From: Mycobacterium rhizamassiliense
Lineage (GTDB): Bacteria; Actinomycetota; Actinomycetes; Mycobacteriales; Mycobacteriaceae
Direction: 5' to 3'
NCBI RefSeq assembly: GCF_900157375.1
Contig: NZ_LT721901.1
Coordinates: 2,218,315-2,282,314 of the forward strand
DNA: 64,000 bases
Shown here: positions 54,107-63,243 of the stretch, in pieces
How positions within the stretch are numbered: position 1 is the stretch's first letter
Layout of the letters: each line of letters opens with the position of its first letter
The notes under the pieces: generated by a model
What the model was told of the DNA's origin: nothing
Database searches by the model: none
Seen by the model: only the letters and a program-made list of their open reading frames with translations
Position numbers and translations under genes: made by a program

Positions 54107-55459
54107 TTACGCGGTGCGCTTGCGGTAGCGCACCTTGGCCGGCCTGGCGAGCTGCACGACCATCTTGGAGTGGTCGTTGTGATAGCTATCCGCCGGCTGC
54201 GCCATCTCAAATTCGTACTCGCGCAACAGAACCGAGAAGATCGCCTTGATCTGCATTTGCGCGAAGGCCGCGCCGACGCAGCGGTGCCGGCCCGCACCGA
54301 ACGGGATCCAGGTCCACCGGTTGACGATGTCGGCCTGCTCGGGCTTGTTGTAGCGATCGGGCTTGAACGCGTCCGGGTCGGGGAAGTCCTCGGGGATCCG
54401 GTTGCTGATCGCCGGGGACGCCGCGACGAAGTCGCCGTCGTGAATTCCGAAGCCCTCGACCTCGAATTCGCCCTGGGCGACGCGCATCAGGATGATCAGC
54501 GGCGGGTGTAGCCGCAGCGTCTCCTTGACCACGTTGTCCAGCTTCGGAATCGACCGCAGCGCATGGAAACTCACCTCCTGGCCGTCGGCGTAGAGCTCCT
54601 CGAGTTCGGTCAGCACCTCGGCGTAGACGTCCGCGTGGCGGATCAGCTCGATCAGCGTCCAGGCCGACGTTCCCGAACTGGTGTGGTGGCCCGCGAACAT
54701 CAGCGAGATGAACATCCCGGTGACCTCGTCGGCGGTGAACCGCGAGTTGCCGTCCTCGTCCTTGATCGACACGAGCACGTCGAGCATGTCGCGGTCGGCC
54801 TTGTCCTTCGGCGGGCTGGCCTGCCGCTGGTTCATGATTTCCTGCACCAGCGCAACGAGTTTGACGCGGGCCTCGTCGCGACGCTGGAAGCTCTCGATAG
54901 GCAGGTAGGGGTCGACGTAGCACAACGGGTCGGTGCCGCGTTCCAGCTCGTGGTAGTACTCCGCGAAGCGGTGGTCAAGCTCGTTGCGGAATTTCACGCC
55001 GATCAGGCAGGCCGTCGAGGTGTAGATGGTCAGCTCGGAGAAGAAGTCGAGCAGCTCGATCTCGCCCTCGTCGCCCCAGTCGGCGATCATCCCCTTCACT
55101 TGGGCCTCGATGGTCGCGGCGTGGCCCTTCATCTGCTCGCCGCGCAGCGCCGAGTTGTGCAGCATCTCCTTGCGTCGCTCCGGGCTCGCGTCGAACACCA
55201 CACCCTTGCCGAAGATCGGCGCCATGAACGGGTATGCCGCGGCCTGGTCGAGCTCTTCGTCGGCGGACCGGAAGAAGAACTCGTTGGCGCCAGCGCCGGA
55301 CAGCAGGATGACGTGCTTGTCGACGAGTTGGAACCAGCCGACGTCGCCGCACTCGTCGCGGACGCGCTTCATCAAACCGATTGGGTCGGTGCGGAATTCC
55401 TCGAGATGGCCGTGCTCTTCCTCGCCGCCGGAGACCCGGGGCACGATAGCGGTGGTCAT
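54107..55459 (-). CDS. cyp51: Sterol 14-alpha-demethylase CYP51
   Basis: A 450-residue cytochrome P450. It has the I-helix FISLMFAGHHTSSGTSAWT (the HHTS motif of CYP51), the K-helix ETLRLHP and the heme loop FGAGRHRCVGAAFAQ with Cys394, the same position as in M. tuberculosis CYP51. Residues 70-90 (AAYPFMAPIFGKGVVFDASP) are the B'-region typical of CYP51. Bacterial CYP51 oxidises the 14-alpha-methyl group of sterols such as lanosterol. It is transcribed with the ferredoxin, and the SDR gene is 52 bp upstream. Confidence 0.95.
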   Translation of the reverse strand: MTTAIVPRVSGGEEEHGHLEEFRTDPIGLMKRVRDECGDVGWFQLVDKHVILLSGAGANEFFFRSADEELDQAAAYPFMAPIFGKGVVFDASPERRKEMLHNSALRGEQMKGHAATIEAQVKGMIADWGDEGEIELLDFFSELTIYTSTACLIGVKFRNELDHRFAEYYHELERGTDPLCYVDPYLPIESFQRRDEARVKLVALVQEIMNQRQASPPKDKADRDMLDVLVSIKDEDGNSRFTADEVTGMFISLMFAGHHTSSGTSAWTLIELIRHADVYAEVLTELEELYADGQEVSFHALRSIPKLDNVVKETLRLHPPLIILMRVAQGEFEVEGFGIHDGDFVAASPAISNRIPEDFPDPDAFKPDRYNKPEQADIVNRWTWIPFGAGRHRCVGAAFAQMQIKAIFSVLLREYEFEMAQPADSYHNDHSKMVVQLARPAKVRYRKRTA

Positions 55460-55511
55460 TTGCTCACTCCTCCTCGGCGCGCGGCGCGCGCCGCATCGTC
55501 GAATCGCGAAG

Positions 55512-56336
55512 TCATGACGGCATCCCCTCTTCGCCGAGTGCGAGTTTCTGGCGATCTGTGTTGTCGGCCAACGGGGCTTCGGGCTGAAGCTCCATGTTCG
55601 CGATGAAGCCACCGCGCGGTGTCTCAGCGACGAACGTGATGGCGCGTCCCAGGTCCGCCGCGCGCAGGAAGTAGTCGTGTCGGGCCTGGCCCCACTTGGC
55701 CCAGTCCTCGAGCGCGGGGCCGATCTTGTCGGCCGGCAGGCTCCAGCCCATCGACGTCTTCGTCGGGCCGGGGTGCACGATCGAGGCCCGCACGCCGGTG
55801 CCCTCGAGCTCCATCTGGAAGTTGGTGACCATCGCGACCAGCGCGGCTTTGGCGGCGCCGTAGGCACCCATGTGCGGTCGTTGGCGCAGCGCCACATCGG
55901 AACCCACGAAGATGAGGTCGCCGCGCTGCCGCTCCAACATGCCCGGCAGAACGGCTGAGGCGAGCCGGAAGGCGCCGACCAGGTGGATCTGCAGCTGCGA
56001 GTCGAATTCGTCGCCTGCGATCTCGGCGAGCTTGCCGAAGTACGTGTCGCCGGCACCGGCGACCAGCACCTCGATCTCACCGAGTGCATCGGTCGACTGT
56101 GCGACAAAGGATTTCACCGAGTTCGGGTCGGTGACATCCAGGTGGAATCCGACTGCCTCGCCGCCTTCGGCGTTGATCTTGCCGACGATGTCGTCGAGCT
56201 TCTCGACCCGACGGGCGCCGAGCGCGACCGGGAAGCCATGCGCGGCAAGCTCGATGGCGGCGGCCTCTCCGATCCCGGAGGAGGCGCCTGCCACGATGGC
56301 CGGCCGGCGTTCGGGCAGGGGGGCAAAGCGAGGCAT
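55512..56336 (-). CDS. Short-chain dehydrogenase (Rv0765c-like)
   Basis: A 274-residue SDR with the cofactor motif VAGASSGIGEAA, VAGAGD, catalytic Ser in FVGSDVALRQ, YGAAKAAL with Tyr and Lys, and VHPGPTKTSM. It corresponds to Rv0765c in the cyp51 operon. Its ATG overlaps the stop of cyp123 (TGATG), so translation is coupled. The substrate is probably a hydroxylated product of the P450s, which is an inference. Confidence 0.9.
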   Translation of the reverse strand: MPRFAPLPERRPAIVAGASSGIGEAAAIELAAHGFPVALGARRVEKLDDIVGKINAEGGEAVGFHLDVTDPNSVKSFVAQSTDALGEIEVLVAGAGDTYFGKLAEIAGDEFDSQLQIHLVGAFRLASAVLPGMLERQRGDLIFVGSDVALRQRPHMGAYGAAKAALVAMVTNFQMELEGTGVRASIVHPGPTKTSMGWSLPADKIGPALEDWAKWGQARHDYFLRAADLGRAITFVAETPRGGFIANMELQPEAPLADNTDRQKLALGEEGMPS

Positions 56337-57553
56337 CAGCGGGTCTCCACGGTCATTGGTAGATGAGCGAACCCGCGGACATTACTGGAGTGGACGCGGA
56401 CGGCGTTGGCCTCGTCCACTTGATATCCGCGGATTCGCTTGAACAACTCGGTGAGCGCTACGCGGGCTTCCATCCGGGCCAGATGGGCACCCAGGCAGAA
56501 GTGCGCGCCGCTACCGAAACTCATGAGCTTGGAACCGATATCGCGCCCGATCACGTAATCGTCAGGGTTGTCGAACACCCGCTCGTCACGATGGGCCGAA
56601 CCGGGCAGCAGCAACAGGACGTCCCCGTCCGGGATGGTGGTGTCGTAGAGCGTCAGCTCGCCGGCCACGGTGCGGGCCAGGATCTGGCTGGACGTGTCGT
56701 AGCGCAGCGATTCCTCGACCCACGGCGTCACCAGTTCGGCGTCGTCGTAGACCGGGGCCAGCTGATCGGGGTTCTTGTGGCCCCAGAACGCGGCATTGGC
56801 AAGGAGTTTGGTGGTGGTCTCGTTGCCGGCGATCACCATGAGGAACATGAAGCCGAGCACTTCGTCGTCGTCGAGGCGGTCGCCGTCGATCTCGGCCTCC
56901 AGCAGCGCCGAGGTCAGGTCGTCGGTGAGCTTCTTGCGCCGCTCGGCCACCATCTCCTGGTAGAAGACGATCAGGTTGAGCGAGGCTTCGATGGCTTCCG
57001 GCGGCACATCGGTGACACCCTCGTCGCGGTGCATCACGCCGTCGGCCCAAGCCCGGACCTGGACCCGGTCCGCCTCGGGAACCCCCATCAGCTCGGAGAT
57101 CACGTCCATGGGCAGCTTGCCGGCGAACTCGTCGACGTAGTCGACCGTGCCGCCCTTCGCTTTTTCCAGCATGGTGTCGAGATGCTTGACGGCGATCTCG
57201 GTGACCCGAGGCTCGAGTTCGCGAATCCGCCTGGGCGTGAAGCCCTTTGACACCAGCGTGCGCAGCCGCAGGTGGGCCGGGTCGTCCATCGCCAGGAAGC
57301 TCATCGTCTTGCTGGCGTGCGGTCCGCGGGACGCCGGGTCCAGCGAGACGCCGAACTTGTTGGAAAGCGTTGTGCTGTTCCGGAATCCCTGCAGCACATC
57401 CTGATGCCGGGACAGCGCCCAGAACTTCAGCTCCTCGTTGCGATACAGCGGAGCCTCGTCGCGCAGCCGTTTGTAATACGGATACGGATCTTCGTGGAAG
57501 TCGTAGTCGTATGGATCGAGGACCAGTTCGTGGTCTGGCACGTGCAGGGTCAT
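56336..57553 (-). CDS. cyp123: Cytochrome P450 CYP123-like
   Basis: A 405-residue P450. It has the I-helix MVIAGNETTTKLLANA, the ExxR helix in VEESLRYD and the heme loop FGSGAHFCLGAHLARMEARV. It has the position and size of M. tuberculosis cyp123 (Rv0766c). The substrate is unknown. The start overlaps the stop of the TetR gene (ATGA), so TetR, cyp123, SDR, cyp51 and ferredoxin read as one operon. Confidence 0.92.
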   Translation of the reverse strand: MTLHVPDHELVLDPYDYDFHEDPYPYYKRLRDEAPLYRNEELKFWALSRHQDVLQGFRNSTTLSNKFGVSLDPASRGPHASKTMSFLAMDDPAHLRLRTLVSKGFTPRRIRELEPRVTEIAVKHLDTMLEKAKGGTVDYVDEFAGKLPMDVISELMGVPEADRVQVRAWADGVMHRDEGVTDVPPEAIEASLNLIVFYQEMVAERRKKLTDDLTSALLEAEIDGDRLDDDEVLGFMFLMVIAGNETTTKLLANAAFWGHKNPDQLAPVYDDAELVTPWVEESLRYDTSSQILARTVAGELTLYDTTIPDGDVLLLLPGSAHRDERVFDNPDDYVIGRDIGSKLMSFGSGAHFCLGAHLARMEARVALTELFKRIRGYQVDEANAVRVHSSNVRGFAHLPMTVETR

Positions 57554-58188
57554 GAGGTTCTTGTCTCCTGGCTTGTCTCCCCGGCGCCGGGCAAGATCAG
57601 TTTCACTACGTAGGCCAACCGGTCGGCGATCTGGTGATAGGTGAACTGGCCACTGCCGGCCTGCACCAGTGCGCCGAAGAACGTCATCTCCAGTGCGGAC
57701 ACCTTGTCGGGATCGGCGCCGGGCCCGATCGCGGTGGCGATGCGGCGGTGGATCTCCGCGCCGATCCGGTCGCGCACGGCGCCCACCGCGGGATCGGTGC
57801 CGCCGCCGAGCAACGCTGTCGTGCAGGCCGCACCGACCTCGGGTTCGTCGGCGACCACCAGCGCCAGATGCCGCAGGACCTTGTCCACCCGGACCGGCAT
57901 GGGGTCGTTGACGTCGGTGAAGTACGGGACCTGGCGGACCAGGTCCAGGTAGACCTCGGCGATCAGGTGGTTCTTCGACGAGAAGTAGGTGTAGGCGGTG
58001 GCCGGGGCGACCTTGGCGCGGGCGGCCACGGCGCGCACCGTCAGGTCGCCGTACGACTTCTCCCGCAGAGTCTCGATGCCGGCGGCGAGCACCTTGCGAA
58101 AGGTCTCCTCCTGGCGGCGATTACGCGGCGGCTGACCCGTCGGTTGCTCGGCCTGGGCTGCGACCGTCACCAGGGCATCGCTGGACAC
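57550..58188 (-). CDS. TetR regulator of the cyp51 operon (Rv0767c-like)
   Basis: A 212-residue TetR-type regulator. The helix-turn-helix is LREKSYGDLTVRAVAARAKVAPATAYTYFSSKNHLIAEVYLDL, and a helical ligand domain follows. The GTG start at 58188 lies inside the first GGACA-N2-TGTCC palindrome (58182-58195), which suggests autorepression. It is the first gene of the operon and is divergent from aldA. Confidence 0.9.
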   Translation of the reverse strand: MSSDALVTVAAQAEQPTGQPPRNRRQEETFRKVLAAGIETLREKSYGDLTVRAVAARAKVAPATAYTYFSSKNHLIAEVYLDLVRQVPYFTDVNDPMPVRVDKVLRHLALVVADEPEVGAACTTALLGGGTDPAVGAVRDRIGAEIHRRIATAIGPGADPDKVSALEMTFFGALVQAGSGQFTYHQIADRLAYVVKLILPGAGETSQETRTS

Positions 58189-58195
58189 ATGTCCA
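58182..58195. promoter_or_regulatory. TGGACA-CA-TGTCCA palindrome (operator candidate 1)
   Basis: Perfect 6-bp arms around CA, overlapping the GTG start of the TetR gene. A second copy of the same type lies at 58342-58353, on the aldA side of the divergent region. A TetR dimer could bind both. Confidence 0.6.
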
Positions 58196-58341
58196 AGCTA
58201 TCGGATGAGTGGGAGGCGAAGCAAGCCCGATCAATCAATATGCGGCTTAATGTGGTGTTTTCCGGGGCCGTTGCGTCCGTAGTGGAGGGAGCCCCTTGCA
58301 CCGCTGACGACCTGACGGCTATCGTGCGATGGGGCAATATC

Positions 58342-58353
58342 GGACAACTGTCC
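58342..58353. promoter_or_regulatory. GGACA-AC-TGTCC palindrome (operator candidate 2)
   Basis: The same 5-bp arms and two-base centre as candidate 1, 58 bp before the aldA start. It would control the aldA operon. Confidence 0.6.
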
Positions 58354-58411
58354 ATCTAAATGCCCTGCGGATTCAGACCCCCCTGGATTCACGCACAGAC
58401 GGGAGCGGGAG

Positions 58412-59878
58412 ATGGCCTTATTGGCCGACGGTGTCAGCGGACTCTTCATCGACGGCAAGGTATCGACCGGCGGCGCCGGGACCTTCCCGACGATCAATCC
58501 GGCCACCGAGGAAGTCCTGGGCGTCGCGGCCGACGCCGACGCCGGCGACATGGACCGCGCCATCGGCGCCGCGCGCCGCGCCTTCGACGAGACCGAGTGG
58601 TCGCGCGATACCGAGTTGCGGGTCCGGTGCGTGCGCCAACTGCAAGAGGCGATGAAGGGGCACCTCGAGGAGCTGCGCGACCTGACCATCGCCGAAGTCG
58701 GAGCGCCGCGAATGCTGACCTCGATCGCCCAGCTCGAAGTCCCGGTCAACGACCTGTCGTTCGCGGCCGACACCGCCGAATCCTACGAGTACCGCCAGGA
58801 TCTGGGCGAAGCGAAGCCGATGGGCATCCCCACCCGGCGCACCATCGCCCGTGAGGCCGTCGGCGTCGTCGGCGCCATCACGCCGTGGAATTTCCCCCAC
58901 CAGATCAACCTCGCCAAGATCGGACCCGCGCTGGCCGCCGGGAACACCGTCGTCCTCAAGCCCGCCCCGGACACGCCCTGGTGCGCCGCGGTGCTGGGCG
59001 AACTCATCGCCGAGCACACCGACTTCCCGCCCGGGGTGATCAACATCGTCACTTCCAGCGACCACGGCGTGGGCGCGATGTTGTCCAAAGACCCTCGGGT
59101 GGACATGGTTTCGTTCACCGGATCCACCGCCACCGGCCGCGCCGTGATGGCCGACGGCGCCGCGACCATCAAGCGGGTCTTCCTCGAGCTGGGTGGCAAG
59201 TCGGCGTTCATCGTCCTCGACGACGCCGACCTGGCCGGCGCGGTGGGTGTGGCGGGCTTCTCGGTGTGCATGCACGCCGGACAGGGCTGCGCCATCACGA
59301 CCCGCCTGGTGGTGCCGCGGGCCAAGTACGACGAAGCCGTCTCCATCGCGGCCGCGACGGTGGGCGGCATCAAGGCCGGCGATCCGACGGACTCCGGAAC
59401 CATCTGCGGCCCCGTGATTTCGGCGCGCCAACGCGATCGGATCCAGGGCTATCTCGACTCGGCGATTGCCGAGGGCGGCACGTTCGCCTGCGGCGGTGGC
59501 CGGCCGGCGGACCGCGAGGTCGGCTTCTTCATCGAACCCACCGTGATCGCGGGGCTGGGCAACGACGCGCGGGTCTCGCGCGAGGAGATCTTCGGCCCGG
59601 TGCTGACCGTGATCCCGCACGACGGTGACGACGACGCCGTGCGGATTGCCAACGACTCGGCATTCGGGTTGTCGGGCACCGTGTTCGGCACCGACCCCGA
59701 GCGGGCTGCGCGAGCCGCCGCCCGGGTCCGCGCGGGCACGATCAATGTCAATGGGGGCGTGTGGTATTCGGCCGACGCGCCTTTCGGCGGATACAAGCAG
59801 TCCGGAAACGGCCGCGAGATGGGGCTCGCCGGTTTCGAGGAATACCTGGAAACCAAGACCATCGCGACAGCGGTTTAA
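58412..59878 (+). CDS. aldA: Aldehyde dehydrogenase AldA-like
   Basis: A 488-residue NAD-dependent aldehyde dehydrogenase. It has TPWNFPHQINLAKIGPALAAGNTVVLKPA, the catalytic glutamate in FLELGGKS and the nucleophile cysteine in MHAGQGCAITTR. The end has PFGGYKQSGNGREMG. It oxidises an aldehyde to an acid, perhaps the product of AdhB and the P450s encoded across the divergent promoter. It has the position of Rv0768 (aldA). CGGGAG precedes the start. Confidence 0.93.
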   Translation: MALLADGVSGLFIDGKVSTGGAGTFPTINPATEEVLGVAADADAGDMDRAIGAARRAFDETEWSRDTELRVRCVRQLQEAMKGHLEELRDLTIAEVGAPRMLTSIAQLEVPVNDLSFAADTAESYEYRQDLGEAKPMGIPTRRTIAREAVGVVGAITPWNFPHQINLAKIGPALAAGNTVVLKPAPDTPWCAAVLGELIAEHTDFPPGVINIVTSSDHGVGAMLSKDPRVDMVSFTGSTATGRAVMADGAATIKRVFLELGGKSAFIVLDDADLAGAVGVAGFSVCMHAGQGCAITTRLVVPRAKYDEAVSIAAATVGGIKAGDPTDSGTICGPVISARQRDRIQGYLDSAIAEGGTFACGGGRPADREVGFFIEPTVIAGLGNDARVSREEIFGPVLTVIPHDGDDDAVRIANDSAFGLSGTVFGTDPERAARAAARVRAGTINVNGGVWYSADAPFGGYKQSGNGREMGLAGFEEYLETKTIATAV

Positions 59879-59896
59879 CCAAAGGAGCTCAACAGC

Positions 59897-60646
59897 ATGA
59901 GATTCGAGAACAAGGTCGCCATCGTCACCGGCTCGGGCGGTGGCATCGGTCAGGCCTACGCCGAGGCGCTGGCCCGCGAGGGCGCCGCGGTCGTCGTCGC
60001 CGATATCAACCTGCAGGGCGCCGAGAAGGTGGCCGACGGGATCAACGGCGAGGGCGGTAGGGCGCTGGCGCTGCCCGTCGACGTGTCGGATCCGGTGTCG
60101 GCCAAGGAGATGGCCGATCGCACGCTGGCCGAGTTCGGTGGCATCGACTACCTGGTGAATAACGCCGCGATCTTCGGCGGCATGAAGCTCGACTTCCTGA
60201 TCACCGTCGACCCCGAGTACTACAAGAAGTTCATGAGCGTAAACCTCGACGGCGCGCTGTGGTGCACCCGCGCGGTCTACAAGAAGATGGCGAAGCGGGG
60301 CGGCGGGGCGATCGTCAACCAGTCGTCCACCGCGGCCTGGCTGTACTCGAACTTCTACGGGCTGGCCAAGGTCGGAATCAACGGACTCACCCAGCAGCTG
60401 GCCACCGAACTCGGGGGTCAGAACATCCGGATCAACGCCATCGCACCCGGTCCTATCGACACCGAGGCCAACCGGTCCACGACGCCGCAGGAAATGGTCG
60501 CCGACATCGTCAAGGGAATTCCGTTGTCGCGCATGGGACAGCCCGAAGACCTTGTCGGCATGTGCCTGTTCCTGCTGTCCGACGAGGCGAAGTGGATCAC
60601 CGGGCAGATCTTCAACGTCGACGGCGGACAGATCTTCCGATCATGA
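59897..60646 (+). CDS. Short-chain dehydrogenase (Rv0769-like)
   Basis: A 249-residue SDR with IVTGSGGGIGQAYAE, the NNAA turn, the catalytic serine in VNQSSTAAW, and YGLAKVG with Tyr and Lys. The end is IFNVDGGQIF. It starts 18 bp after aldA with AAAGGAG upstream, and its stop overlaps the start of the next gene (ATGA). It corresponds to Rv0769. The substrate is unknown. Confidence 0.92.
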   Translation: MRFENKVAIVTGSGGGIGQAYAEALAREGAAVVVADINLQGAEKVADGINGEGGRALALPVDVSDPVSAKEMADRTLAEFGGIDYLVNNAAIFGGMKLDFLITVDPEYYKKFMSVNLDGALWCTRAVYKKMAKRGGGAIVNQSSTAAWLYSNFYGLAKVGINGLTQQLATELGGQNIRINAIAPGPIDTEANRSTTPQEMVADIVKGIPLSRMGQPEDLVGMCLFLLSDEAKWITGQIFNVDGGQIFRS

Positions 60647-61497
60647 GCGATCTCAAGCTGGGGTACATCGGGCTGGGGAACATGGGCGCGCCGATGGCCA
60701 CCAAGATGACCGAATGGCCCGGCGGGATAACCGTTTACGACATCCGGACCGAGGCGATGACGCCGCTAGTCGAGAAGGGCGCACGCATCGCCGACAGCGT
60801 GGCCGACATCGCCGCCGCCGACATCGTCCACATCACCGTGCTCGACGACGCCCAGGTGCGGGAGGTCGTCGGCGAGCTGGCGGCCCACGCCAAGCCGGGG
60901 ACCGTCGTCGCGATCCACTCCACGATCAGCGAAACCACCGCGGCGGAGCTGGCCGATCAGCTCAAGCCGCAGGGCATCCACATCGTCGACGCGCCGGTCA
61001 GCGGAGGGGCCGCCGCGGCGGCCGAGGGCAAGCTCGCCACGATGGTGGGCGCCGAACGCGAGGTGTACGAGCGGATCAAGCCGGCGTTCAAACACTGGGC
61101 GGCGATGGTCGTCCATGCCGGTGAGCCGGGCGCGGGAACCCGAATGAAGCTGGCCCGCAACATGTTGACGTTCACCTCGTACGTGGCGGCCTGCGAGGCC
61201 ATGAAGCTCGCCGAGGCGGCTGGTCTGGACCTGCAGGCGCTGGGCCGGGTGGTCCGCCACACCGACGCGCTCACCAGCGGTCCGGGCGCGATCATGGTGC
61301 GCGAGGACATGAAAGATATTGAGCCGGATAACTTTCTGTACCAGTCCTTCGTGCACGCCCGCGGGCTGGGGGAGAAGGACCTGAGCCTGGCGCTGGCGCT
61401 GGGCGAGGCCGTGTCGGTCGACCTACCGTTGGCCCGGCTAGCGTATGAGGGGCTGGCCGCCGGCCTCGGGGTCCCGCACACAGAGAAAGAGACGTAA
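60643..61497 (+). CDS. 3-hydroxyisobutyrate dehydrogenase-family protein (Rv0770-like)
   Basis: A 284-residue beta-hydroxyacid dehydrogenase. It has LGYIGLGNMGAPMA at the N-terminus, the substrate motif VDAPVSGGAAAAAEGKL and the catalytic lysine region AGTRMKLARNMLTF. It oxidises a beta-hydroxy acid with NAD(P). ATGA overlap with the SDR shows coupling. Confidence 0.92.
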   Translation: MSDLKLGYIGLGNMGAPMATKMTEWPGGITVYDIRTEAMTPLVEKGARIADSVADIAAADIVHITVLDDAQVREVVGELAAHAKPGTVVAIHSTISETTAAELADQLKPQGIHIVDAPVSGGAAAAAEGKLATMVGAEREVYERIKPAFKHWAAMVVHAGEPGAGTRMKLARNMLTFTSYVAACEAMKLAEAAGLDLQALGRVVRHTDALTSGPGAIMVREDMKDIEPDNFLYQSFVHARGLGEKDLSLALALGEAVSVDLPLARLAYEGLAAGLGVPHTEKET

Positions 61498-61935
61498 ATG
61501 GACGAGCTGCGCCGCAAGGGTCTCGAGAAGATGAACGAGGTCTACGGCTGGGAGATGCCCAACATGGAGGGCGATCCATACTTCGACCTGACTGTCGATC
61601 ACCTGTTCGGCAACATCTGGAACCGGCCGGGTTTGTCGATGCGCGACAAGCGCATCATGACGCTGACGGCAGTGACCGCGGTCGGAAATCGCGACCTGGC
61701 CGAGATTCAGATCAACGCCGCGTTGCTCAACGAGGAACTCACCGAGGACGAGCTGAAGGAGATGGCCGTCTTCCTCACCCACTATCTCGGGTTCCCGCTA
61801 GGTTCGGCGCTCAACGGGGCGGTCGGCACCGTCATCTCCAAGCGCAAGAAGGCCGCGGCCAAGGGCGCAGGCGAGGACAAGAAGGCCAACGTCGAGGGTG
61901 CGCTGAAGATGCACTCGGGAAAGACGAACGACTAG
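61498..61935 (+). CDS. Carboxymuconolactone decarboxylase-family protein (Rv0771-like)
   Basis: A 145-residue protein of the carboxymuconolactone decarboxylase fold (MEGDPYFDLTVDHLFGNIWNRPGLSMRDKRIMTLTAVTAVGNRDLAE, then LTEDELKEMAVFLTHYLGFPLGSAL). It has no CxxC pair, so it is not an AhpD-type peroxidase. It begins directly after the preceding stop. The Lys/Ala-rich tail is typical of the group. Confidence 0.88.
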   Translation: MDELRRKGLEKMNEVYGWEMPNMEGDPYFDLTVDHLFGNIWNRPGLSMRDKRIMTLTAVTAVGNRDLAEIQINAALLNEELTEDELKEMAVFLTHYLGFPLGSALNGAVGTVISKRKKAAAKGAGEDKKANVEGALKMHSGKTND

Positions 61936-61960
61936 ACCTGTGCCCGCTCGACCGGCCCGC

Positions 61961-61966
61961 TAGAGT
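61961..61966 (+). promoter_or_regulatory. -10 box (TAGAGT) for a leaderless purD transcript
   Basis: TAGAGT lies eight bases before the GTG at 61975. There is no Shine-Dalgarno sequence between them, so purD may start as a leaderless mRNA. Confidence 0.4.
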
Positions 61967-61974
61967 GGCGTTTC

Positions 61975-63243
61975 GTGCGGGTTCTGGTGATCGGTTCAGG
62001 CGGACGTGAACATGCCCTGCTGCTGGCGCTGCGCAGAGATCCGCAGGTCACGGCGCTAGCCATCGCTCCCGGCAATGCCGGCACCGCGCGGCTCGCGGAG
62101 CAGCACGCCGTGGACGTCACCTCCGGCGACGACGTCGTCGCGTTGGCCCGTGAGGTCGCGGCCGATCTGGTGGTCATCGGCCCCGAGGTGCCGCTGGTGC
62201 TCGGGGTGGCCGACGCCGTGCGTGCCGCGGGCATCGCCTGCTTCGGTCCCAGCAAGGATGCGGCTCGCATCGAGGGTTCCAAGGCCTTCGCCAAAGACGT
62301 CATGGACGCCGCGGGCGTGCGGACGGCCAGCAGCGAAATCGTTGACAGCCCAGCCAAGTTGGATGCCGCACTGGATCGATTCGGGCCGCCCAGCGGCGAT
62401 CCTGCCTGGGTCGTCAAAGACGACGGTTTGGCGGCGGGCAAAGGCGTGGTGGTGACGGCGGACCGCGACGCGGCGCGCGCGCATGCGGCCAGCCTGCTCG
62501 ACGACGGGCACCCGGTGCTGCTGGAGTCGTTCCTCGACGGCCCCGAGGTATCGCTGTTCTGCGTCGTTGACGGCGAGACCGTAGTGCCGCTGCTGCCGGC
62601 GCAGGACTTCAAGCGGGTCGGCGACGGCGACACCGGGCTGAACACCGGCGGCATGGGTGCTTACGCGCCGCTGCCCTGGCTACCCGAAAGCGTGCTGCGG
62701 GACGTGGTCGGCGGCATCGTCGAACCCGTTGCGGCCGAACTGGTTAAGCGCGGCAGCACCTTCTCCGGCCTGCTCTACGTCGGACTCGCGATCACCGCGA
62801 AGGGGCCGGCGGTGGTCGAATTCAACTGCCGCTTCGGGGATCCCGAGACCCAGGCGGTGCTCGCGCTGTTGGACTCTCCGCTCGGGGAGCTGCTGCACGC
62901 CGCAAGCACCGGAACGTTGGCCGAGTTCGGCCAGTTGCGCTGGCGCGACGGCGCCGCGGTGACGGTGGTGCTGGCCGCGGAGAACTATCCGGGGCGCCCA
63001 CGGGTCGGCGACGTCATCGTCGGCTCCGAGGCCGACGGGGTGCTACACGCCGGAACGGCCCGCCGCGACGACGGTGCGGTCGTCTCCTCGGGCGGGCGGG
63101 TGCTGGCGGTGGGGGGCACCGGGGCGGACCTGTCCGCGGCGCGCGAGCACGCCTATCAGATCATGGGATCAATTCGGTTGCCCGGCAGCCATTTCCGCGG
63201 TGATATCGGCTTGGCCGCGGCGCAGGGCGAGGTCAGCGTCTAG
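61975..63243 (+). CDS. purD: Phosphoribosylamine-glycine ligase PurD
   Basis: A 422-residue GAR synthetase, the second step of purine synthesis. It has [17 protein letters not shown] at the N-terminus, the ATP-grasp segment [28 protein letters not shown], and the end motifs [11 protein letters not shown] and [12 protein letters not shown]. The stop overlaps that of the convergent ggt gene. Confidence 0.97.
   Translation: MRVLVIGSGGREHALLLALRRDPQVTALAIAPGNAGTARLAEQHAVDVTSGDDVVALAREVAADLVVIGPEVPLVLGVADAVRAAGIACFGPSKDAARIEGSKAFAKDVMDAAGVRTASSEIVDSPAKLDAALDRFGPPSGDPAWVVKDDGLAAGKGVVVTADRDAARAHAASLLDDGHPVLLESFLDGPEVSLFCVVDGETVVPLLPAQDFKRVGDGDTGLNTGGMGAYAPLPWLPESVLRDVVGGIVEPVAAELVKRGSTFSGLLYVGLAITAKGPAVVEFNCRFGDPETQAVLALLDSPLGELLHAASTGTLAEFGQLRWRDGAAVTVVLAAENYPGRPRVGDVIVGSEADGVLHAGTARRDDGAVVSSGGRVLAVGGTGADLSAAREHAYQIMGSIRLPGSHFRGDIGLAAAQGEVSV

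Noticed and set aside
58418..59620. 400-codon minus-strand frame opposite aldA
   Set aside because: Shadow of an aldehyde dehydrogenase with intact motifs; low-complexity Gly/Asp/Arg composition.
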